A stretch of 12,267 bases of DNA, taken from NCBI GenBank assembly GCA_016297645.1, contig JAEDGF010000056.1, positions 1 to 12,267 of the forward strand, given 5' to 3'. Of this stretch, positions 1 to 6,427 are shown one piece after another. A program made the translations under genes and the position numbers. The first letter of the stretch is position 1. Each line of letters starts with the position of its first letter. Source of the stretch: Clostridiaceae bacterium (GTDB lineage Bacteria; Bacillota; Clostridia; Oscillospirales; Acutalibacteraceae). Under the pieces are notes generated by a model. The model searched no databases. It was not told the DNA's origin and worked only from the letters and a program-made list of their open reading frames with translations.

Positions 1-2
1 AA

Positions 3-141
3 AGCAAATACAGCCCGCGCAAAAGCAAATATAGTGCGGATAAAGCAAATACAGCTTGCGCAAAAAACAAAATATAGCTGCGCCGGAGCAAAATATAGTT
101 TGTATTAAACCGAAATGCCGTGTACTCGGCAGCAAATATAG
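3..141. repeat. Array of AGCAAATAYAG-like short repeats, ~21-bp period
   Basis: Six copies of an 11-12 bp motif can be read at 3-13, 24-34, 44-54, 67-77, 87-98 and 131-141. The form is AGCAAATACAG or AGCAAATATAG, with slightly degenerate copies at 67 and 87. Copy starts are 21, 20, 23, 20 and 44 bp apart, so the motif returns about every two DNA turns, with one position (about 109) empty or lost. Text between copies is not conserved. The array reaches the left edge of the window and may continue upstream. Several copies contain TATAGT, which resembles a -10 hexamer, but no matching -35 is visible. The helical phasing would suit an operator array, but a decaying intergenic repeat is equally possible. 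Confidence 0.7.
116..131 (+). other. Small hairpin in the MATE gene leader
   Basis: TGCCG (116-120) and CGGCA (127-131) form a 5-bp perfect stem with a 6-nt loop. It lies between the fifth and sixth copies of the leader repeat, where one copy of the 21-bp phase is missing. No T-tract follows, so it is not an intrinsic terminator. Function unknown; chance occurrence is possible. Confidence 0.3.
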
Positions 142-186
142 TGTAAATAAAACAGTATAGTATCTTTCAGGAGAAACACCATAGTA

Positions 187-1566
187 ATGTTTTTGAAAAA
201 ATTTATAGGCAATAAAGCCTTTTACAAAATGACCTTTACGGTCGCAATACCCATAATGCTCCAAAACTTTATCACCAATTTCGTGAGTATGCTCGATAAC
301 CTCATGGTCGGCGCACTCGGCACCGAGCCTATGTCGGGCGTGTCGATAGTAAATCAGGTGCTGTTCGTTTTCAATCTCGTCGTGTTCGGTGCGATGGGCG
401 GCGTGGGCATTTTCACCGCGCAGTATTACGGCAAAAAAGACGAGGACGGAATCCGCAGCTCGTTTCGGTATAAGCTGCTGGTCGTCCTCTCGCTGTCAGC
501 CGTGTCGATACTGGCGCTCTCGTTCTTCGGCGACAAATTTATCTCGCTGTTTTTGCATGATGTAGAGCCGGGCGCGGACATTGCGAGTACACTCGCCCTC
601 GGCAGAGAATACCTTGCCGTCATGCTGTGGGGACTTGTGCCATTTGCCGTTGCCAACGCCTTTTCCGGCACGCTGCGCGAAACGGGCGATACGCTCACTC
701 CCATGCTTGCGGGGCTTTGCGCAGTTGCCGTTAACTGCACCTTCAACTGGTTTCTCATCTTCGGCAAATGCGGCTTCCCGGAGCTGGGCGTTAAGGGCGC
801 GGCGATCGCTACCGTTATGTCGCGTTATGTGGAGTGCGCCATTCTCATAATATATATGGTGGTGCGCCGCGAGCGCTTCCCGTACATAAAGGGACTTTTA
901 CGCGGCTTTTATATCCCGCGCGAGCTGTTTAAGCAGTTCAGCGTGAAGGGACTGCCCTTTATGGTCAACGAGTTCTTCTGGGCAGGCGGTATGACGGTGC
1001 TTAATATCGCATACTCGCTGCACGGGCTGTCGGTAGTTGCGGGCGTGAGTATTTCATCGACCGTCACCAATCTTTTCAATATCGCGTTCATGTCGCTCGG
1101 CGTGAGCATCGGCATTATTGCCGGCAAGCTCCTCGGCGCGGATAAGCATGACGAGGCGATAGATACCGTCCGGAAGCTCATAGCGTTTTCGTTTGCCGTC
1201 AGTATCGTGGTCGGTGTGACCATGTTCCTGTTCGGCGGAAAAATAACCGCGTTTTACAAAACGGGCGAGCAGTCAAAAATACTTGCGACCTACTTTATAA
1301 GAGTCAGCGCGGTGATAAGTCCTGTTTTCGCACTTACAAACGCCTCGTTTTTCACGCTTCGAAGCGGCGGAAAAACCGTCATTACCATGCTTTTCGACTC
1401 GGGCGTGTTATGGGGACTTTCGATTCCCCTCGCGTTTTTGCTCTACTACAAGGCGCACCTCGATATTTACGCGGTGTTCCCGATAATACAGAGCCTTGAA
1501 GCGGTAAAAATGATAATAGGCATGACGCTTGTCACCCGCAAAGTGTGGGTAAACACGATAATATAA
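187..1566 (+). CDS. MATE family efflux transporter
   Basis: This is a 459-aa inner-membrane exporter of the multidrug and toxic compound extrusion family, which expels organic compounds in exchange for Na+ or H+. The length and about 12 hydrophobic segments match the family. Recognisable family signatures are the N-terminal QNFITNFVSMLDNLMVG stretch (26-42, with Asp37), GTLRETGDTLTPM (161-173), NWFLIFG (187-193), GVKGAAIATVMSR (201-213), GKLLGADKHDEA (313-324) and LRSGGKTVITMLFD (391-404). The second and later signatures mark the two pseudo-symmetrical six-helix halves. The start ATG is preceded by AGGAG at 169-173, a slightly long spacing of 13 nt; no better start is visible. The gene appears to stand alone behind the repeat array at 3-141. 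The substrate cannot be read from sequence. Confidence 0.93.
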   Translation: MFLKKFIGNKAFYKMTFTVAIPIMLQNFITNFVSMLDNLMVGALGTEPMSGVSIVNQVLFVFNLVVFGAMGGVGIFTAQYYGKKDEDGIRSSFRYKLLVVLSLSAVSILALSFFGDKFISLFLHDVEPGADIASTLALGREYLAVMLWGLVPFAVANAFSGTLRETGDTLTPMLAGLCAVAVNCTFNWFLIFGKCGFPELGVKGAAIATVMSRYVECAILIIYMVVRRERFPYIKGLLRGFYIPRELFKQFSVKGLPFMVNEFFWAGGMTVLNIAYSLHGLSVVAGVSISSTVTNLFNIAFMSLGVSIGIIAGKLLGADKHDEAIDTVRKLIAFSFAVSIVVGVTMFLFGGKITAFYKTGEQSKILATYFIRVSAVISPVFALTNASFFTLRSGGKTVITMLFDSGVLWGLSIPLAFLLYYKAHLDIYAVFPIIQSLEAVKMIIGMTLVTRKVWVNTII

Positions 1567-1623
1567 CGGCTCACGGTGCACCCGGCGTTATAAGGTGCGG
1601 TGCGGACTGAGTCACGGTACAGC

Positions 1624-1657
1624 CCGGAGAAGCCGCCGAAAAAACGGCAGGCTCCGG
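1624..1657 (+). other. Interrupted hairpin between MATE gene and the 61-aa ORF
   Basis: CCGGAG (1624-1629) pairs with CTCCGG (1652-1657), and GCCG (1632-1635) pairs with CGGC (1645-1648) inside it. The loop is CCGAAAAAA, and there is an asymmetric internal bulge (AA against AGG). The sequence after it is A-rich rather than T-rich, so a standard intrinsic terminator for the MATE gene is not supported. It ends about 30 nt before the next start codon and could form in that gene's leader. Confidence 0.4.
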
Positions 1658-1688
1658 AATAAATTAAAGAGAGAAAGGAACAGAGAAA

Positions 1689-1874
1689 ATGAGATTCCCC
1701 GAATTTACGGAAACGACCGATAAAGCCACCACCCTCTTCTTTGCAGTCGGCAGCGAAAGGGACTCCGATGTAATGGACGAGTTGGAGGACACCTATGCGT
1801 GCCTTGCAAAGCTTACGCCCGTTCTTCGCGACGGCAAAAAGTACATTGCCCTTGAAATCCCCGAGGGAGAATGA
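1689..1874 (+). CDS. Small hypothetical protein (61 aa), coupled to HAD phosphatase
   Basis: A 61-residue soluble acidic protein that I do not recognise. There is no signal peptide, membrane segment or metal-binding cluster; one Cys is present (38), and the C-terminal half (TPVLRDGKKYIALEIPEGE) looks like a beta-hairpin. It is probably real because AAAGGAA (1674-1680) sits 8 nt before the ATG. Its end is also arranged with the next gene: the stop TGA lies 3 nt before the HAD ATG, and that gene's GGGAG ribosome-binding site is inside this ORF's last codons. The two are therefore likely co-transcribed and translationally coupled. A role together with the phosphatase is only an inference from this arrangement. 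Confidence 0.7.
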   Translation: MRFPEFTETTDKATTLFFAVGSERDSDVMDELEDTYACLAKLTPVLRDGKKYIALEIPEGE

Positions 1875-1877
1875 GCA

Positions 1878-2555
1878 ATGGCTGTTAAGAACTATATATG
1901 GGATTTTGACGGTATGCTTTTCGACACATATCCGCATACTCTTGCGTGCTTTGTCGAGATTTACCGCCGCAAGGGGCGCATTATAGATCCCGACGAAGCA
2001 TACCGTCTTTTCAAAATAACGATGTGGGACGCGTTTGATTTTTACGGCACGGACGAAACCACAAAACGCGAATTCTACGAGCTTGAAAATGATATCTCAT
2101 TCCCGCCCGAGGGGAAGCCGTATCCGCTTATCCCCGAAATTCTGCGCTTTATCAGCGAACACGGCGGCAGGAATTTCCTGTACACCCACCGCGACAGAGT
2201 GGCGCTTTTGTACCTCGAAAAGCACGGGCTGGACAAATATTTTACCGATTTTGTCACAAGTGAGCTGAACTTCCCTTTGAAGCCCGCCCCGGACGCGGTG
2301 AAATATCTCCTCGATAAATATTCTCTTCTGCCCGAAGAAACCATGATGCTCGGCGACAGGGCGATTGATGCCGGTTCCGGTCTGAATGCCGGGACTTACG
2401 CCTGCGTTTTCGACGAGGACGGCACAATTCCCGACGCGCCGTGTACGCTCTATGTGCGCACCACACGGGAGATATTCGACTTTGTGAAGAAAAACCTCGA
2501 AGAAACAGACAGCTGCGAGGATAATAAAAGCACGGTAACCGGTTCCGCGCGGTGA
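1878..2555 (+). CDS. HAD-superfamily hydrolase (phosphoglycolate phosphatase-like)
   Basis: A 225-aa cytosolic phosphatase of the haloacid dehalogenase superfamily, subfamily I with an alpha-helical cap. Motif I is WDFDGMLFDT (8-17), giving nucleophile Asp9 and general acid/base Asp11. Motif II is Thr103 in LYTHRD. Motif III is Lys135 in PLKPAPD, and motif IV is LGDRAIDAGSG (158-168), with Asp160 and Asp164 for Mg2+. The cap lies at about 17-80. All catalytic residues are present. Close relatives act on phosphoglycolate or other small sugar phosphates, or have housecleaning roles; substrate cannot be assigned. The start ATG follows the upstream small ORF by 3 nt, with GGGAG inside that ORF. 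The last about 15 residues (EDNKSTVTGSAR) look like a disordered tail. Confidence 0.9.
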   Translation: MAVKNYIWDFDGMLFDTYPHTLACFVEIYRRKGRIIDPDEAYRLFKITMWDAFDFYGTDETTKREFYELENDISFPPEGKPYPLIPEILRFISEHGGRNFLYTHRDRVALLYLEKHGLDKYFTDFVTSELNFPLKPAPDAVKYLLDKYSLLPEETMMLGDRAIDAGSGLNAGTYACVFDEDGTIPDAPCTLYVRTTREIFDFVKKNLEETDSCEDNKSTVTGSAR

Positions 2556-2562
2556 CGGCAGC

Positions 2563-2590
2563 CCTCCGCCGCAGCTTTTCGGGTCGGAGG
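2563..2590 (+). terminator. Possible terminator hairpin after HAD gene (weak)
   Basis: CCTCCG (2563-2568) pairs with CGGAGG (2585-2590), and CCG (2569-2571) with CGG (2580-2582) continues the stem around an 8-nt loop. It begins 8 nt after the HAD stop codon, which is the right place for a terminator. The downstream sequence (AGAATCAAAAAC) has no T-tract, so it is at best non-canonical. A second short inverted repeat, CGGGA (2606-2610) with TCCCG (2621-2625), follows. Confidence 0.35.
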
Positions 2591-2640
2591 AGAATCAAAA
2601 ACACGCGGGAAAAACTTTTATCCCGGTCAAAAAACAAAAA

Positions 2641-2838
2641 ACGGTATCGTCCGGCAAACGGACAAAACGGGACGCGGCACGGATAACGCCGCGCCGTCAA
2701 CCGAAAAGACAAAAACGGTATCGTCCGGCAAACGGACAAAACGGGACGCGGTACGGACAACGCCGCGCCGTCAACCGAAAAAACAAAAACGGTATCGTCC
2801 GGCAAACGGACAAAACGGGACGCGGCACGGACAACGCG
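2641..2838. repeat. 74-bp tandem repeat (two full units and a partial third) upstream of nfo
   Basis: Units begin with ACGGTATCGTCCGGC at 2641, 2715 and 2789, exactly 74 bp apart. Units 1 and 2 differ at only a few positions. Unit 3 matches for about 50 bp, then carries a changed segment. After it, CCGTAAACGGAAAGGA (2850-2864), which holds the nfo ribosome-binding site, still resembles the unit's CCGTCAACCGAAAAAA. Each full unit contains two inverted repeats: GTCCG-GCAAA-CGGAC and CGCGGC-9 nt-GCCGCG. The third copy has lost the GCCGCG arm of the second hairpin. Since 74 is not a multiple of 3, the repeat is unlikely to be coding. The array lies in the nfo leader or promoter region; no clear promoter is visible within it. 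Confidence 0.92.
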
Positions 2839-2871
2839 GCTGTGTGTCCCGTAAACGGAAAGGAGCTGCTT

Positions 2872-3705
2872 ATGCTGAAATATATAGGGTGTCATCTGTC
2901 CTCCTCAAACGGTTTTCTCGCAATGGGAAAGCAGGCTTCCGAGATAGGCGCAAACACCTTTCAGTTTTTTACGCGCAATCCGCGAGGGGGCGCGGCAAAG
3001 CCCATTGACCCGGCGGACACGGCATCATTTATGGATTTCGCCGCCGAAAACGGCTTCGGGCAGATAGTTGCGCACGCCCCTTACACGCTCAACCCCTGCT
3101 CGGCGGACGAAAAAATACGCCGTTTCGCGTTCGATACCTTTACGGACGACCTCAGGCGTATGGAGTATGTCCCCGGCAACCTCTACAATTTCCACCCCGG
3201 CAGCCATGTGAAGCAGGGCGCGGAAAAGGGAATAGAGCTTACATCGGAGCTTCTTAACCGCGTTCTTTTTGAAGATATGCACACTACGGTTCTGCTTGAA
3301 ACCATGGCAGGCAAGGGCAGCGAAATAGGCAGGAGCTTCGAGGAGCTTCGGGCGATAATCGACAGGGTGGAGCTGTCCGGCAAGCTCGGCGTGTGCCTTG
3401 ATACCTGTCATGTTTTCGACGGCGGCTACGATATAGTCAATTCCCTCGACCGGGTGCTGGACGAATTCGATCGCATAATAGGCATTTCGCGGCTTAAAGC
3501 GCTGCACCTCAACGACAGTCTTAACACTCTCGGCAGCCACAAGGACCGCCATGCCGTGATAGGCGGCGGAAGCATCGGCACGCAGGCGCTTGCGGCGGTC
3601 ATGAACCATCCCGCCTTCGACGGCAAGCCCGTTATTCTTGAAACCCCGAACGACCTTGACGGATATAAAAAAGAGATAGCGCTGCTGCGCTCATTAGCGA
3701 AATAA
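2872..3705 (+). CDS. nfo: Endonuclease IV (apurinic/apyrimidinic endonuclease)
   Basis: A 277-aa cytosolic DNA-repair enzyme that cuts the backbone 5' to abasic sites and trims blocked 3' ends, acting in base excision repair. It is a TIM barrel with three Zn2+ ions, and all nine ligands expected from E. coli Nfo can be placed: His68, His108 (in FHPGSH), Glu143 (LLETMAG), Asp177 and His180 (CLDTCH), His212 (LHLND), Asp225 and His227 (HKDRH), Glu257 (ILETP). Length is normal. I chose the ATG at 2872 because AAAGGAG (2859-2865) lies 6 nt before it. An in-frame GTG at 2842 would add ten residues, including the ribosome-binding site itself. rimO starts 18 nt after the stop, so they form one operon. 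The 74-bp tandem repeat lies immediately upstream. Confidence 0.96.
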   Translation: MLKYIGCHLSSSNGFLAMGKQASEIGANTFQFFTRNPRGGAAKPIDPADTASFMDFAAENGFGQIVAHAPYTLNPCSADEKIRRFAFDTFTDDLRRMEYVPGNLYNFHPGSHVKQGAEKGIELTSELLNRVLFEDMHTTVLLETMAGKGSEIGRSFEELRAIIDRVELSGKLGVCLDTCHVFDGGYDIVNSLDRVLDEFDRIIGISRLKALHLNDSLNTLGSHKDRHAVIGGGSIGTQALAAVMNHPAFDGKPVILETPNDLDGYKKEIALLRSLAK

Positions 3706-3723
3706 CACTCAGAGGTGAGTAAT

Positions 3724-5052
3724 ATGTCAAAAAAAATCGGATTTATTTCTCTCGGCTGTCCCAAAAATCAGGTGGACAGCGAAATAATGCTCAATAAGCT
3801 TGCAAGCGCCGGCTACGAAATAACCGACACGCCGATAGGTGCTGATGCGGTCATCATAAACACCTGCGGCTTTATCGAAGCCGCAAAGCGCGAATCAATA
3901 GACAACATTCTCGAAATGGCAGGCTACAAGGAGGACGGCGACCTCGGCAAAATTATCGTCACGGGCTGCATGGCTGAACGGTACAAGGACGAAATTCTCA
4001 CCGAAATGCCCGAGGTGGACGCGGTCGCGGGCATAGGCGCGAACGGCGATATCGTTGAATTTGTGAACGGCGTGTTTGCCGGCGGTGAAAAGACCCTTTT
4101 TCCGTCAAAGGATAAGCTGCCGCTGTGCGGCGAGCGTATGCTCACCACTCCCTCTTACTGGGCGTATCTCAAAATAGCGGACGGCTGCTCGAACTGCTGC
4201 ACCTATTGCGCCATTCCGAAAATAAGGGGTCCGCAGCGTTCGCGCACGATAGAGAGCATTGTTGAAGAAGCCGAAAGGCTCGTGTCCGGCGGCGTGAAGG
4301 AGCTTATCGTCATCGCGCAGGACACCACCCGTTACGGCGACGATATTTACGGCGAACCGAAGCTCGCAGAGCTTATTAAAAAGCTTGACGAAATTGACGG
4401 CGTCGAGTGGATTCGCCTGCTCTACTGCTACCCCGACCGCCTTACGGACGAGGTTCTCGAAGCAATGAGCGGCTCGAAGCACATTCTTCACTACATAGAT
4501 CTGCCGCTTCAACACGCGGACGGCAGAATTTTGAAAGCGATGAACCGCCACGGCGACAGCGCGTCACTTTTGCAGCTTATTGAAAAGATACGCGGCTATA
4601 TGCCCGACTGCGTTATCCGTACCACCTTTATTACGGGCTTCCCCGGAGAGGATGAACAGGCGTTCGAGGTTCTCTCGCAGTTCGTAAACGACGCACGGTT
4701 CGACAGACTCGGCTGCTTTGCCTACTCCCCCGAGGAGGGAACGGTCGCCGAAAAGCTCCCCGACCGTCCCGACACGGAGGTCGCCGAGCACAGGGGCGAG
4801 GTCATTATGGATCAGCAGTTCAAGATATTCAGCGAGAAGCAGGAGGAGCTTATCGGACAGACGGTACGCTGTGTAGTGGAGGACTACGACGGCTTTGCGG
4901 ATGTGTATGTCGGCAGAACATGGCGCGACGCACCCGAAATCGACTCGGGCATCTTCATTGTTGCCCCGGACGGACTTGACATAGGCGACTTCGTAAATGT
5001 AAAAATAACCGGTACAAAAGAATATGATCTGACAGGAGTTGTTGTCGAATAA
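3724..5052 (+). CDS. rimO: Ribosomal protein S12 methylthiotransferase RimO
   Basis: A 442-aa radical-SAM enzyme that adds a methylthio group to a conserved Asp of ribosomal protein S12. The order is typical. The N-terminal UPF0004 domain has SLGCPKNQVDSE (9-20) and cluster cysteines 12, 48 and 82. The radical-SAM core has Cys155, Cys159 and Cys162 (C-x3-C-x2-C in DGCSNCCTYCAIPKIRG), and the C-terminal TRAM domain covers about the last 65 residues. SLGCPKNxVDSE separates RimO from the tRNA-modifying MiaB/MtaB relatives. I chose the ATG at 3724, with GAGGTG at 3712-3717; the in-frame GTG at 3715 falls inside that ribosome-binding site. Its stop overlaps the pgsA start by one base. A rimO-pgsA order is common in Firmicutes, usually followed by cinA-recA, which are not seen here. 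Confidence 0.97.
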   Translation: MSKKIGFISLGCPKNQVDSEIMLNKLASAGYEITDTPIGADAVIINTCGFIEAAKRESIDNILEMAGYKEDGDLGKIIVTGCMAERYKDEILTEMPEVDAVAGIGANGDIVEFVNGVFAGGEKTLFPSKDKLPLCGERMLTTPSYWAYLKIADGCSNCCTYCAIPKIRGPQRSRTIESIVEEAERLVSGGVKELIVIAQDTTRYGDDIYGEPKLAELIKKLDEIDGVEWIRLLYCYPDRLTDEVLEAMSGSKHILHYIDLPLQHADGRILKAMNRHGDSASLLQLIEKIRGYMPDCVIRTTFITGFPGEDEQAFEVLSQFVNDARFDRLGCFAYSPEEGTVAEKLPDRPDTEVAEHRGEVIMDQQFKIFSEKQEELIGQTVRCVVEDYDGFADVYVGRTWRDAPEIDSGIFIVAPDGLDIGDFVNVKITGTKEYDLTGVVVE

Positions 5053-5603
5053 TGAATCTTCCCAACAAACTTACGGTAGCGCGGATGGTGCTTACCCCCG
5101 TGTTTCTGCTTGTTGTGACGCTTCCGTTCATTCCGCACCCGATAAATCTTTATATCGGATTTGCCGTTTACCTCGCGGGCTGCGTCACGGATTTTCTCGA
5201 CGGAAAAATCGCGAGAAAGTATAATCTTATAACCGTTTTCGGACAGCTTGCCGACCCGGTGGCGGATAAAATGCTCACCACCGCCGCGCTTCTCGTCTTT
5301 TTGGAGAACGGCGCATGCGATGTCTACACCGTGTTCATCATTCTGACGCGCGAGTTCGCCGTGACCGCCGTACGCCTTGCGGCTGCCGCTCAGGGAGTTG
5401 TCATCCCGGCGAACATCTGGGGCAAGCTCAAAACCGCCTCACAGATGATCTTCTCCATTGCGATACTTGCAAGCATGGCTTTCGGTTTGCAGTTAGTGCT
5501 GCTTGCCGCGCCGGTTATGATGTGGATAACGGCAGTCCTCGCGGTAATTTCCGGCATAATTTATATCGCAAAGGGCGTTAAGCTCATCGATTTCAACAGG
5601 TAA
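5052..5603 (+). CDS. pgsA: CDP-diacylglycerol-glycerol-3-phosphate 3-phosphatidyltransferase
   Basis: A 183-aa integral membrane enzyme that joins CDP-diacylglycerol and glycerol-3-phosphate to give phosphatidylglycerophosphate, the committed step to phosphatidylglycerol and cardiolipin. The CDP-alcohol phosphotransferase signature D-x2-D-G-x2-A-R-x8-G-x3-D-x3-D is complete: Asp47, Asp50, Gly51, Ala54, Arg55, Gly64, Asp68 and Asp72. Hydrophobic segments flank it at about 12-26, 31-46, 74-86, 91-108 and 133-175, as expected. NLPNKLTVARM at the N-terminus is typical of PgsA. The start overlaps the rimO stop (TAATG), with AGGAG at 5034-5038, so translational coupling is likely. The gene is the last of the nfo-rimO-pgsA operon. 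Confidence 0.96.
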   Translation: MNLPNKLTVARMVLTPVFLLVVTLPFIPHPINLYIGFAVYLAGCVTDFLDGKIARKYNLITVFGQLADPVADKMLTTAALLVFLENGACDVYTVFIILTREFAVTAVRLAAAAQGVVIPANIWGKLKTASQMIFSIAILASMAFGLQLVLLAAPVMMWITAVLAVISGIIYIAKGVKLIDFNR

Positions 5604-5649
5604 AAACAGAAAGGCACGGCGCGGTTTAAGCCCGTAAAAGCGGACGGAC

Positions 5650-5710
5650 CGTTCGGCTCGCGAACGCCGAAAATCGGTGCATTACCGACGAAAAGCCGCA
5701 GCGGTGCGGC
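5650..5710 (+). other. Three consecutive short hairpins ahead of the dCMP deaminase gene
   Basis: Three perfect short stems follow each other: CGTTCG/CGAACG (5650-5655 with 5661-5666), TCGGT/ACCGA (5674-5678 with 5684-5688) and GCCGC/GCGGC (5695-5699 with 5706-5710). Loops are 5-6 nt. None is followed directly by a T-tract. The last ends about 28 nt before the deaminase ribosome-binding site. They may be a leader structure, a pgsA transcript end, or a decayed repeat. Confidence 0.45.
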
Positions 5711-5748
5711 GGCGCTGTCCTTTCAAAAAAAACAGACGGGAGAGAATT

Positions 5749-6234
5749 ATGGAACGCAGAGAAAAAACGAATTACTACCTTGACCTTGCCGAAACGGTAT
5801 CGCTCCGTTCGACCTGCCTGCGCCGCTCCTACGGTGCGGTCATAGTCAAGAATGACGAGGTAATTTCTACCGGTTATGTGGGAGCGCCCCGCGGCAGAAA
5901 AAACTGCTCCGACATGGGCTACTGCATTCGTCAGCAGCTCAACATTCCGCGCGGCGAGCGATACGAGCTGTGCCGCAGCGTCCACGCCGAAGCAAATGCC
6001 ATAATAAGCGCGTCCCGGGACAAAATGATAAATTCCACGCTCTACCTCACGGGCGTTGAATCCGACGGAACCTATGTTTCCAATTCCTGCTGCTGCTCCA
6101 TGTGCAAGCGCATGGTGATAAACGCCGGCATTTCGACCGTCGTCATACGCGACACGCATGACTCTTATCGCATTATCCCCGTTTCGGACTGGATAGAAAA
6201 CGACGAGTCGATAAGCGGAAAGAAGGGTTACTGA
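5749..6234 (+). CDS. Deoxycytidylate (dCMP) deaminase-family protein
   Basis: A 161-aa zinc-dependent cytosolic deaminase, most likely converting dCMP to dUMP for thymidylate synthesis. The zinc site is visible as HAEAN (His79, catalytic Glu81) and a later CCCSMCKRMVINAGI (114-128), where Cys116 and Cys119 are the other ligands. The usual proline of the PCxxC motif is replaced by Cys115. SLRSTCLRRSYGAVIVKNDEVISTGYVGAPRG (18-49) is the typical N-terminal core of this family. I chose the ATG at 5749, with GGGAG at 5738-5742. An upstream in-frame ATG at 5677 would add 24 basic residues read through the hairpins and lacks support. The substrate could also be a related deoxynucleotide. The gene is probably expressed apart from pgsA, given the 145-nt gap. 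Confidence 0.88.
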   Translation: MERREKTNYYLDLAETVSLRSTCLRRSYGAVIVKNDEVISTGYVGAPRGRKNCSDMGYCIRQQLNIPRGERYELCRSVHAEANAIISASRDKMINSTLYLTGVESDGTYVSNSCCCSMCKRMVINAGISTVVIRDTHDSYRIIPVSDWIENDESISGKKGY

Positions 6235-6254
6235 GCCGACTTCGGTTCGTTTCC

Positions 6255-6288
6255 CCCGTTTTCGGACGGGCTGCGGCGTCCGGCGCAG
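6255..6288 (+). other. Pair of short hairpins after the deaminase gene
   Basis: CCCGT (6255-6259) pairs with ACGGG (6266-6270) around TTTCGG, and CTGCG (6271-6275) pairs with CGCAG (6284-6288) around an 8-nt loop. They abut each other, about 20 nt after the deaminase stop and 25 nt before the long terminator hairpin. No T-tract follows either stem, so they look like added structure of the 3' untranslated region. Confidence 0.4.
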
Positions 6289-6312
6289 TTCGTAGAATAA
6301 AAGCAAAAAACA

Positions 6313-6366
6313 AAAGACTATATTTCACATCCCGCATTAAATAAGTGCGCCGTGAATATAGTCTTT
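6313..6366. terminator. Bidirectional intrinsic terminator between convergent genes
   Basis: The left arm 6313-6328 (AAAGACTATATTTCAC) and the right arm 6352-6366 (GTGAATATAGTCTTT) form a 15-bp stem with one bulged T. Within the loop, CGCATT (6333-6338) and AGTGCG (6344-6349) can form a smaller stem-loop. A T-rich tract follows on the plus strand (6364-6376), and the A-rich left flank (6301-6315) gives a T-rich tract on the minus strand. It should therefore stop transcripts from both the deaminase gene and the convergent HTH gene. Confidence 0.85.
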
Positions 6367-6427
6367 GTTTGTTTTTGGAAATCGCAAAAATCTTTTTTCT
6401 GTCGCGGGTTTCTTTGACCGCGCGGTG

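Noticed and set aside
1..186. Leader repeats as a replication origin or plasmid iterons
   Set aside because: No replication gene, DnaA-box cluster or AT-rich unwinding region is present; the neighbours are ordinary chromosomal genes.
2641..2838. Tandem repeats as a CRISPR array
   Set aside because: The 74-bp units are repeated whole, with no unique spacers between short repeats, and no cas genes are present in the window.
2842..2871. Upstream GTG start for nfo
   Set aside because: It would translate the AAAGGAG ribosome-binding site, and endonuclease IV proteins begin at the MxYIGxH motif reached from the ATG at 2872.
2254..2895. Minus-strand open frame of 213 codons across the HAD gene end and the tandem repeat
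   Set aside because: It runs antisense to the HAD gene, has an Arg/Pro/Phe-biased composition, and reads the repeat in different frames because 74 is not a multiple of 3.
3025..3609. Minus-strand open frame of 194 codons inside nfo
   Set aside because: It lies wholly antisense to a gene with all catalytic residues intact; long antisense frames are a by-product of GC-biased third positions here.
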